From the NCBI RefSeq assembly GCF_036373705.1, contig NW_027102764.1, forward strand, positions 1 to 64,000: a stretch of DNA of 64,000 nt. The letters are read 5' to 3'. Position numbers and translations under genes: made by a program. The stretch's first letter is position 1. Every line of letters begins with the position of its first letter. This stretch comes from Amia ocellicauda. Lineage: Eukaryota; Chordata; Actinopteri; Amiiformes; Amiidae. Below the pieces are notes generated by a model. That model had not been told where the DNA came from and made no database searches. It worked only from the letters and a program-made list of their open reading frames with translations. Below, piece after piece: positions 1 to 7,234 of this stretch.

Positions 1-262
1 GTTGGGAGTGAGTGTGGAGGTGCAGGTGTGCATGTTTGCTGCTGCCAGGTTTGTTTGTGGTTTTTCTCCTCTACTTTTTTCGTTCTTTCTTTCTTTCTTT
101 CTGAATGTGTCTTTGACAGTTTTGTAAGAGGTTTTTCTGAAGAGTTTCCCCATGCTGAGCTGACTCCTGCAGTCAAGTGATCGGGATGTCTGGGGCTGGG
201 TCGGGGAGGGGGGGAATCAGAGTTTTTTATTCGAGACTTTAACACGTCGGCATGGCGTTAAA
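1..262 (+). other. Unit leader upstream of the ORF1-like frame
   Basis: Pyrimidine-rich leader, possibly the 5' untranslated part of the captured LINE. It has a short TTTC tract near 84-101 and a 7-G run at 208-214. An ATG at 186 opens only 18 codons before a stop and is in a different frame from ORF1. The ORF1 frame stays open back to about 164 in this unit but has no ATG there. Corresponding leaders begin at the start of each unit; those of units 2-6 and 8-12 are 266 bp long. No promoter was recognised. Confidence 0.5.
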
Positions 263-1348
263 GTGACCTCTGATGAGTTTTTGCCCCTGGAGGAGTGTGT
301 TCTGGTGATCGGGCAAGTTGTCGGTTGTGAAAATATAAAGTCGGCAGCTCGTATGAGCGGGTCTGTTGTGCTGTTTCTGAGCAGCATTGAGTTGGTCTCG
401 CGTATCGTTGAGACTGGTATAGTGATCGGTGGTGTTTTGATCAATGTCACCCCACTAGCAGCTCCGGCCAGGAGAGTTACTTTGTCTAATGTCCCTCGTT
501 TTCTGTCAAACGACCTATTAGAGAGGGAACTGGCGAGACATGGGTGGATAATGTCGGGTTTGAAACGTATACCGCTGGGGTGTAAGTCACAGCAGTTGAA
601 ACATGTTGTTTCGTTCAGAAGGCAGGTATTCATGATTTTGAATGACATAAATGGGGATCTGAACATTGTGCTTAAGTTCAAGGTTGATGGCAATGATTAT
701 GTTGTCTTTGTCACATCTGATTCTATGAAGTGCTTCAACTGCGGTAATGAAGGCCACACTGTTAGGCATTGCCCCGAGAAGGATCAGGATGAGGGTGCTG
801 GTCCCAGTCGACGGGGGGGTCAGCCCAAGCAGGCCAGGTCGGGGAGTGGTGAGCAGCCCGGCCGCCCTACTAGCGGAGCAGCCGAAGTGGCAGAGGAGGC
901 GAGAAGAGGGGCTGCGGGGGAGGCTGTTGAAGAGAGTGAGGGTCTGGAGGTCCAGGTACAGGAGAGTGTGGGCGCTGAGAGGACTTCCGACCGCGGCGGT
1001 ACCGTGCCGACTGTGGAGGTCCCAGGTGTTAGCGGTGTGTCAGCTAATGTTTGTGGAGCATCAGACAGTACGGATGACAGCCGTTTAACTGGACTGGATG
1101 GCAGTATACAGCAGCAGGACGGGGCATCAGGTAGTGGAGTGGGGGTGAGCAGCGAGAGGGCTGGTGACCAGACTGAAAAGATGGAGACTGTGAAGACAAC
1201 ACTGAGCAGTGTGTGGGACACGGGAATGGAAGTGGGGACGGATCCTGGTCAGGACAGCAGGGTTTTTAAAGTGCCTGGGAAGAAACGCATTCGCAAATCT
1301 GAGGACGGTGCTTCTGCTAAAAAACGGAGTCCAGCTCCTGAGCCTTGA
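263..1348 (+). CDS. Tx1-group LINE ORF1-like zinc-knuckle protein, unit 1
   Basis: Open frame of 361 codons resembling the ORF1 nucleic-acid-binding protein of Tx1/L1-clade LINEs, whose family role is to coat the LINE RNA. Residues 1-150 contain an RRM-like stretch (VTLSNVP near 72-78, a following helix, and a conserved CKSQQLKHVVSFRR segment at 107-120). A CCHC knuckle (C-X2-C-X4-H-X4-C) lies at 157-170. The rest is Gly/Glu/Ser-rich and ends with basic clusters KKRIRK (340-345) and KKR (353-355) that could act as nuclear signals. The first codon of the frame is GTG and the upstream frame is open without ATG; the first in-frame ATG is at 353 and would give 331 residues. The family-like text begins upstream of the GTG, so the true start is uncertain. 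No ORF2 follows. AATAAA at 1684 could serve polyadenylation. This copy has Val15. Whether it is expressed is unknown. Confidence 0.72.
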   Translation: MTSDEFLPLEECVLVIGQVVGCENIKSAARMSGSVVLFLSSIELVSRIVETGIVIGGVLINVTPLAAPARRVTLSNVPRFLSNDLLERELARHGWIMSGLKRIPLGCKSQQLKHVVSFRRQVFMILNDINGDLNIVLKFKVDGNDYVVFVTSDSMKCFNCGNEGHTVRHCPEKDQDEGAGPSRRGGQPKQARSGSGEQPGRPTSGAAEVAEEARRGAAGEAVEESEGLEVQVQESVGAERTSDRGGTVPTVEVPGVSGVSANVCGASDSTDDSRLTGLDGSIQQQDGASGSGVGVSSERAGDQTEKMETVKTTLSSVWDTGMEVGTDPGQDSRVFKVPGKKRIRKSEDGASAKKRSPAPEP

Positions 1349-2352
1349 TGAGTCAGTGTGCTCCCAGGAGATGCTCAAAGGAGCCTGCCTAAAACAGTGT
1401 GCTACCTAGAGATCCTGAAGTCACCCCCGCAACTCAAAAGCACCTGTGTTGCTCCCAGAAACAAAAGAGGAAAAACTGGAAAAACCAGTATACCAGTCAA
1501 GCAACTTAAGCTCAAGAAGGGAGGCAGCTTGACCAAGCCAGTTTAAGCTGACAAGTTACTGTGACTGCCTATATTGTTTTTCATTTGTTTGTTTTTTATG
1601 ACATTGGAGTTACAAGGTTCTGCACTGAACACAAATCTACTAAGAAGTGTCTCCTTAAAACTCAACCATAAAAGTAAAATAATAATAAAATAAAAAACTT
1701 CAGAAGGAATTATTTTCAACTGAGAGTTTGCTTGTACACTGTTACTTAACAAAAATATATTACACTGCACACAAATTATTTCTGACCAATCCAACATGGC
1801 CAAACGATATAAACAATGCACTTTTCTTGAACAACCCTGAACACAACTTTATACAGCAGGTCACACATCCTATGCATCATTATTTTCAGAGAAGATGCGT
1901 TTTGGAGGAATAGAAAATAAAATCTAAACAATAACAAAAGGCTTCCAGCAAATGTGTTGCTTGGCCCCATAATAAGTATTTGAACTGTTTCAAAGTGAAA
2001 GCTTCAGACCATTTTGATGCGGTTTGCAAGTTAACAAGTTCTGCTGTCCAAACATGACACTATCCGTAAGTTAGCCACTCAAAGTGACTTAATCATACCC
2101 TGCAGAACATCCTTCGAAATTAAGCTTTTTCTATGATAGCCTGCAGTGGTTTTCAACCCTGATCCCGAAGGGCCTCCTCTGACTCCAGCAAGTCTGCAAC
2201 AGCAGCCACACATTCCTCAGCCCAGTTAAAATGAGGCTCATTTTCACAAGTTAAACATTGTAGCGTAAGGTACACTTATAAATTTCAAGTAAAGAAGTGA
2301 ATTTATAGTGTCACCATATCACGAATCCTGGAATCTTGTAGAACTCAATTTC
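1349..2352. other. AT-rich non-coding stretch after ORF1-like frame (unit 1)
   Basis: No supported gene. The first 200 bp are of mixed composition and may be remaining LINE sequence between ORF1 and a missing ORF2. From about 1560 the DNA is AT-rich, with an A-rich patch at 1668-1697 that includes AATAAA at 1684. Near 2141-2180 a string beginning CTGCAGTGGTTTTCAACCCT resembles the start of dispersed vertebrate interspersed repeats; this likeness is weak. The same stretch occurs in all twelve units. Confidence 0.5.
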
Positions 2353-4225
2353 TGTAATAATTGGACGCAGACACCAATTCCAAAGATATAAATTGTCAAA
2401 TTTATTCAAAACAAAGACTAAATGTAGCACTACACTAATTATACAAAAGGGAAGAACTAATTAAAATTCAACTCTAGATCAACAAATCACTTCCGTGACC
2501 AAATCAAAGACCATGGGATTTCATATGATAACACAAATCGATTAACAAAAAAGGTTATAAACACATTGACTACAATACCGGTTAGTAAGACGAAGGTGAG
2601 TCTCTCGTTAGTATTATTAGTCAGACATTAAATAACTACGCAGGTTAGTATTTATGTCAGGTAACTTCTCGTTATATATATATCAGTCTCATTTACGTTT
2701 AGGTGCCGAGAAAGATCCTATCATTACTTGTTACCACACTTTCCCTTAACTGATTATTATTCAATGATTTAGGATAGGCAGGGCCACCAATAATCTAATG
2801 TCTATTAACTTGTGTCAATTTCAGACTAAACAGTTAAACAGGAATGAGAAGATATTTCTCGACGTTGACAGATTTTATTTCTAAAATTATCAACAAAACA
2901 GTTTAATGCAACACACATTTATATTTAAGAAAACTAAATGATATTACACATTCTAGAGTTATGAATCACAGATTAACATTTCTAATTGATTTCTCAAATG
3001 TCATGAATCATGAACTCCAAACTGTTAAACTTATCTGAACTTCGTCGCAGAGAGGCCTCTCTGGCTTCGGGCTCAGATAACAGCACACGGCACGAGGTCC
3101 GTGTGGTTTGGAACAAAGGCAGTCCGGTTCGGCTTTGTCCAAGAACTTCCACTCAGTCGATGCACCTGGAAATTGGGGTTTCTCGAAAGTAGTGTCGTTT
3201 CCAAACAGATTTTCCACTGGTTTGAAGGCTCCAAGGTTGTGCACAAAATCTTCTTTGAGGAAAGCAGGGCCCTGTTTGTTCCAAGGGTCAAGTTTCTTAA
3301 GACTCAAATAGCTATTTAAATGACTGACACTTTCGTATACAGTCGACTTAGTCAATTGTCCAGCTGTATTCACTCCACTGATCAGGTGGGCACAGGCGGG
3401 CAGCGCAGTCTGTAAAGTTCTTTATTTAATAAAGTCCTTTAAAAGAATTCTTCGTACGGCTCAATCTCCTTCTCCCAGTTTAACTCTTCTGTTGCCGGCA
3501 AAGACTTGGTTGGTTTCTGGTTCCGGTTCTGGCAACAGAGCTACAGGTTGAGCTGTGGCAGCGAGTTACTGGTTCAGGTGAGAGAGAGAGAGAGAAAGAC
3601 CGTCCGCTGTTCCTTATAGTCTGTCAGATCAATAGGTGATTGGTTCCTGAGTTCTTGAGATTGGATTTCGGTTTCAGCCCCCAGTGTCCTATTGGAGGGG
3701 GGCTTGATTTATGACTGATGTCAATCCATGCCATCTTTTGGAAATGCCGGTTGGCCCGGGTTCGTAGCTCTATGTCGGGATTTCGGCTCTCGTCCACTTC
3801 AAAGAGTTTTTATCACCTACAGGCCCCTTTCTCCAGACATCTCATAGCAGAATTCCAAACTATTTGGCCTCTTCTTGGTGCCATCCTCCCCAAAACTGTC
3901 ACTTTGATGCAAACCAGTTCCAAGCTGATGAGCTAAGGAAATCTGATAACTTTGGGGGGGGAGAGGTCTTCTTTAGATCAGTGCTTCAGCTCAGAGCCCA
4001 AATGCTCTTATCAGGGACTCTGTTCCCAACATAACGCTACATGAGTAATCGGGCTCTAAATAGCCCCAGGCGTTTCTCCTGCAGTTCTTCCTTCTTTCCA
4101 CTGCTAGCACTGCCTTTGTGAAGGCGGATGGGGCTTGTGAGAAGTCAACAGCGTGTCTACCGAAAAGGGTGTCTGACTCCTGGTTTTGGATCCGGAAGGG
4201 TTGATAACAAACTGAAACGGTTACA
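2353..4225 (-). repeat. Possible minus-strand LTR-like segment (unit 1; present in every unit)
   Basis: Tentative fossil call. The segment starts TGTAA (2353) and ends TTACA (4221-4225) on the + strand, giving the short inverted ends usual for an LTR. Read on the minus strand it has CCAAT motifs (complement of 3691-3695 and 3639-3643), a TATAAG motif (3613-3618), a GA tract (3580-3596) and AATAAA signals near 3430 and 2400, the last about 50 bp before the end. That order fits U3-R-U5. No flanking target-site duplication or primer-binding site was found, no coding region of a virus-like element is present, and the family cannot be named. It could instead be an unrelated promoter-like region. 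Corresponding copies begin at 8239, 13122, 18006, 23893, 29767, 35491, 41377, 46260, 51144, 57031 and 62914 (the last cut). Confidence 0.25.
3420..3434. terminator. Near-palindrome with AATAAA on both strands (unit 1)
   Basis: CTTTATTTAATAAAG has perfect 7-bp arms around one central base, so a polyadenylation hexamer is readable from either direction. It is a candidate bidirectional 3'-end site for transcripts entering from both sides of the unit. Present in every unit at the matching place. Function is inferred. Confidence 0.35.
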
Positions 4226-4690
4226 ATATGATACTGCTTAAATTAACTGTGGATATAGATTGTGATCGTGCTCGGCTAAGGTGTGCTTTCAGTCCGCACA
4301 CAAAACATTTCAGTCGTCTAATCAAATCGAATAAAACAGCGAGGATAGCATGTTCGATCCGTGTGCTATTGTTTTTCAACAAGTGTAATGCCCTTTGTAA
4401 CGTTTAACCGATTCGTTGAATAGAGCTTGTTATAGGATATTGTGAACTGAACCTATTTTGCTGTGAATTTATATTGAGTGCGAATAGTTTATTGTGTCTG
4501 GTCGCGGTCTGTCTGCACTAAATAAATGATTTGTATCAAGTCATTTTTTAGTTTGTCTGTCTACTTTTTTACCTTGCGACTAAAGGCCACTCCTTGCACT
4601 TCACACATTTGCCCTTTTAATTACTCCCTTACTGACATACTTTAACATGCAATGTGCGTGTGATAATAGTTTTAGCAGCCTGTTGCCATT
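4226..4690. other. Non-coding stretch between LTR-like segment and tRNA module (unit 1)
   Basis: No gene recognised. AT-rich, with an AATAAA at 4522-4527. The stretch is shared by long and short units; in short units it leads directly into the filler junction. Confidence 0.4.
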
Positions 4691-5273
4691 CAGGTGAGAC
4701 GATACCTAGAAAATCCGTTCTCAGGAGAATTGTGTTTCTTTGCTGATCACGTTCTATGTCGCTTTTTACACAGTTCTTACAAGTGGCACATTGGGGATGA
4801 GGAGCAGTGCATGCTGACCCGCATAGCTGTGGACTTCTGCATGGCATGGGGTCACAGGTCATTCCAAGTATTTCAAGACACGAGCAAATGTGTGGACACA
4901 TTGCGTAGGTTGTGTTGGCCCAACCCTCACAGATTGTGCCAAGTCAAGTAGAGATGCATGTTGTCCTGTTCTAAAGTGACACGTCGTCAACAGCAAAAAC
5001 ATCTCTCAGAGTTCCAGGAATTCCTTGATTGCATTGCTTGCCTTTCCTCAGGAAGACAACACTTGCCAGGCTGGATATTTGCCAAAGGAAGCCAAGAGGA
5101 CAGGACACCACACCTAGATGCAACTGCATATCTCATTGTCACCAGGAAGGCCCGCCGCAAGTGACCCACCACAGACAGCACTCTGGGCGCAACTTGGCTC
5201 ACTCGGGACCTGGCCGTGCGACAGAGCGAGACGTGTGCGTAGAGCAGAGACCTTTAGCACAAGCATCAAGCTT
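4691..5273. other. Upstream half of the long-unit-only module (unit 1)
   Basis: Present only in long units. It contains two small open frames on the + strand, 85 codons at 4694-4951 and 68 codons at 4958-5164, which match no family I recognise and are probably chance frames. A good-looking splice donor string (CAGGTGAGA, 4691-4699) sits at its left edge and an acceptor-like string ends near 5051; both are pattern matches only. The last 60 bp are the 5' flank of the tRNA-Gln gene. No TATA-like or snRNA-type upstream element was recognised. Confidence 0.35.
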
Positions 5274-5345
5274 GGTTCCATGGTGTAATGGTTAGCACTC
5301 TGGACTCTGAATCCAGCGATCCGAGTTCAAGTCTCGGTGGGACCT
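5274..5345 (+). tRNA. tRNA-Gln (anticodon CTG), unit 1
   Basis: A 72-nt tRNA sequence that folds fully: acceptor GGTTCCA pairs with TGGGACC (one G-T pair) and the discriminator is T; anticodon stem CTGGA/TCCAG encloses loop CTCTGAA with anticodon CTG; T stem CCGAG/CTCGG encloses TTCAAGT. It reads CAG codons. The A box (TGGTGTAATGG) and B box (GTTCAAGTC) are intact, so Pol III initiation is plausible. It matches the vertebrate tRNA-Gln(CTG) as I recall it, apart from G at T-loop position 59. No intron, and CCA is not encoded. Oddity: the first run of four T downstream is at 5582, about 236 nt away, so a normal terminator is missing. Confidence 0.95.
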
Positions 5346-5578
5346 GGGCCCCATGGCTGGGGCAGCGGCGGCAAAGCGGTGGTCTCCCTGGGTGAGGGCC
5401 TGTGTCTGCGATCAGGGCCGTTTACGTTCTTCTTGGGAGGCTTGGAGACGAAGTGGCGAGACCTCCGGGTTGGCGTGCTGCGTTCACCTTCCTGAAACAC
5501 CGAGGCCTGGGGCCCCCTGGTGGCGACTGCGTGGCTTTAACGGAGAAGGTGCCTGTGTTGAACCCTTCTTGGAAATAA
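5346..5578. other. GC-rich 3' flank of tRNA-Gln (unit 1)
   Basis: About 230 bp of GC-rich DNA holding the CTCF-like site and no recognisable gene. The 89-codon open frame over it (5353-5622) looks like chance. A Pol III transcript not stopped by weak T runs would cross all of it. It might also be read as the body of a tRNA-derived SINE, but no SINE family was recognised. Confidence 0.4.
5509..5527 (-). promoter_or_regulatory. CTCF consensus-like site, unit 1
   Basis: The minus strand reads GTCGCCACCAGGGGGCCCC, containing a perfect 12-base CCACCAGGGGGC core of the vertebrate CTCF motif. It lies 164 bp after the tRNA-Gln gene and occurs in every long unit, never in short ones. It contains one CpG within the motif, so methylation could affect binding. 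Binding is inferred from sequence only. Confidence 0.55.
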
Positions 5579-5678
5579 TGGTTTTCCCCGATCTATATAG
5601 AAGAGGATGGCTATTATTGTAACAACCAGACATTTGTGTCTGCACTGTCACTCACTCATCTATCTATCTCTATCTCTA

Positions 5679-5736
5679 CAGTGGTAGAGGTCTCGCCTGC
5701 CACTCGGGATTCCTTTGCTTGATTCGCGGCCACTGG
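5679..5736 (+). pseudogene. tRNA-Gly (GCC) relic, unit 1
   Basis: Aligns with vertebrate tRNA-Gly(GCC) from the D arm (CAGTGGTAGA) through the anticodon arm (CTCGC, loop CTGCCAC with GCC, then TCGGG in place of GCGGG) to a decayed T arm (TTGATTCG) and a remnant 3' end (GGCCACTGG). The 5' acceptor strand is replaced by TCTA-repeat sequence, so it cannot form an acceptor stem. TTTT follows directly, as a normal Pol III terminator would. The B box is damaged. Confidence 0.75.
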
Positions 5737-5817
5737 TTTTCTCCGATCTATATAGAAGAGGATGTCTTTTATTGTAACAACCAGACATTTGATTCTGCAC
5801 TGTCACTCACTCACTCA

Positions 5818-5841
5818 TCTATCTATCTATCTATCTATCTA
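5818..5841 (+). repeat. TCTA microsatellite before the next leader (end of unit 1)
   Basis: Six perfect TCTA repeats. The tract lies about 40 bp before the leader of each following unit. The unit 6 copy (near 33077-33096) has five repeats. Confidence 0.85.
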
Positions 5842-6149
5842 TCGACTATTGACTATCGACATTTGCTGTCTGCCGCTGTGATTGTTGGGAGTGAGTGTGG
5901 AGGTGCAGGTGTGCATGTTTGCTGCTGCCAGGTTTGTTTGTGGTTTTTCTCCTCTACTTTTTTCGTTCTTTCTTTCTTTCTTTCTGAATGTGTCTTTGAC
6001 AGTTTTGTAAGAGGTTTTTCTGAAGAGTTTCCCCATGCTGAGCTGACTCCTGCAGTCAGTGAAGTGATCGGGATGTCTGGGGCTGGGTCGGGGAGGGGGG
6101 GAATCAGAGTTTTTTATTCGAGACTTTAACACGTCGGCATGGCGTTAAA

Positions 6150-7234
6150 GTGACCTCTGATGAGTTTTTGCCCCTGGAGGAGTGTGTTCTGGCGATCGGG
6201 CAAGTTGTCGGTTGTGAAAATATAAAGTCGGCAGCTCGTATGAGCGGGTCTGTTGTGCTGTTTCTGAGCAGCATTGAGTTGGTCTCGCGTATCGTTGAGA
6301 CTGGTATAGTGATCGGTGGTGTTTTGATCAATGTCACCCCACTAGCAGCTCCGGCCAGGAGAGTTACTTTGTCTAATGTCCCTCGTTTTCTGTCAAACGA
6401 CCTATTAGAGAGGGAACTGGCGAGACATGGGTGGATAATGTCGGGTTTGAAACGTATACCGCTGGGGTGTAAGTCACAGCAGTTGAAACATGTTGTTTCG
6501 TTCAGAAGGCAGGTATTCATGATTTTGAATGACATAAATGGGGATCTGAACATTGTGCTTAAGTTCAAGGTTGATGGCAATGATTATGTTGTCTTTGTCA
6601 CATCTGATTCTATGAAGTGCTTCAACTGCGGTAATGAAGGCCACACTGTTAGGCATTGCCCCGAGAAGGATCAGGATGAGGGTGCTGGTCCCAGTCGACG
6701 GGGGGTCAGCCCAAGCAGGCCAGGTCGGGGAGTGGTGAGCAGCCCGGCCGCCCTACTAGCGGAGCAGCCGAAGTGGCAGAGGAGGCGAGAAGAGGGGCTG
6801 CGGGGGAGGCTGTTGAAGAGAGTGAGGGTCAGGAGGTCCAGGTACAGGAGAGTGTGGGCGCTGAGAGGACTTCCGACCGCGGCGGTACCGTGCCGACTGT
6901 GGAGGTCCCAGGTGTTAGCGGTGTGTCAGCTAATGTTTGTGGAGCATCAGACAGTACGGATGACAGCCGTTTAACTGGACTGGATGGCAGTATACAGCAG
7001 CAGGATGGGGCATCAGGTAGTGGAGTGGGGGTGAGCAGCGAGAGGGCTGGTGACCAGACTGAAAAGATGGAGACTGTGAAGACAACACTGAGCAGTGTGT
7101 GGGACACGGGAATGGAAGTGGGGACGGATCCTGGTCAGGACAGCAGGGTTTTTAAAGTGCCTGGGAAGAAACGCATTCGCAAATCTGAGGACGGTGCTTC
7201 TGCTAAAAAACGGAGTCCAGCTCCTGAGCCTTGA
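6150..7234 (+). pseudogene. LINE ORF1-like frame, unit 2 (frameshifted)
   Basis: Same LINE ORF1-like sequence, but the G run at 6700-6705 has six G instead of seven. The frame is lost just after the zinc knuckle (about codon 184) and continues as an unrelated Arg-rich tail ending at 6974. The original C-terminal frame resumes from about 6706 to 7234 and carries Gln at the position of Leu228. The RRM-like part and the knuckle are intact, so a shortened RNA-binding protein is conceivable. The same state in unit 8 shows it was inherited in the block duplication. Confidence 0.75.

Larger units (their letters stand above)
5579..5841 (+). repeat. Paired direct repeats A and B around the tRNA-Gly relic (unit 1)
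   Basis: Copy A starts at 5579 and copy B at 5734, offset 155 bp. Each begins TGGTTTT, contains GATCTATATAGAAGAGGATG, then a block with TTGTAACAACCAGACATTTG, and ends in TCTA repeats. Copy A follows the tRNA-Gln flank and copy B follows the tRNA-Gly relic, so the block looks like a tRNA-linked spacer duplicated together with a tRNA. Short units keep only copy B. Confidence 0.7.
1..5883 (+). repeat. Array unit 1 (long type)
   Basis: Long unit with ORF1-like frame, LTR-like segment, tRNA-Gln, CTCF-like site and tRNA-Gly relic. The leader lacks 4 bp (after 174) found in units 2-6. To place unit-1 landmarks between about 1450 and 4700 in other units, add 5886, 10769, 15653, 21540, 27414, 33138, 39024, 43907, 48791, 54678 and 60561 for units 2 to 12. 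Confidence 0.93.

Noticed and set aside
217-693. 158-codon minus-strand frame opposite ORF1
   Set aside because: Antisense shadow of the ORF1-like frame; no domain, and its persistence follows from unit identity.
747-1221. 113-codon plus and 133-codon minus frames over the C-terminal half of ORF1
   Set aside because: Out-of-frame shadows of the Gly/Glu-rich region; their composition follows from GC bias.
1358-1546. 62-codon frame after ORF1 as a possible ORF2 start
   Set aside because: No endonuclease or reverse transcriptase motif, and no long frame follows in any unit.
3008-3373. 121-codon minus-strand frame kept in every unit
   Set aside because: No recognisable family, lies inside the tentative LTR-like segment, and its conservation is explained by near-identity of the units.
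4694-5164. 85- and 68-codon frames in the long-unit module
   Set aside because: No family likeness, overlapped by other small frames on both strands; described as non-coding instead.
5219-5234. String GCGACAGAGCGAGAC resembling the end of a primate Alu
   Set aside because: No 7SL-like body or A-rich linker nearby and the genome does not look primate; chance match.
5719-6129. 136-codon frame across the TCTA tract and leader
   Set aside because: Its repeated Ser-Ile-Tyr-Leu text is translated microsatellite and it ends before the ORF1 frame.
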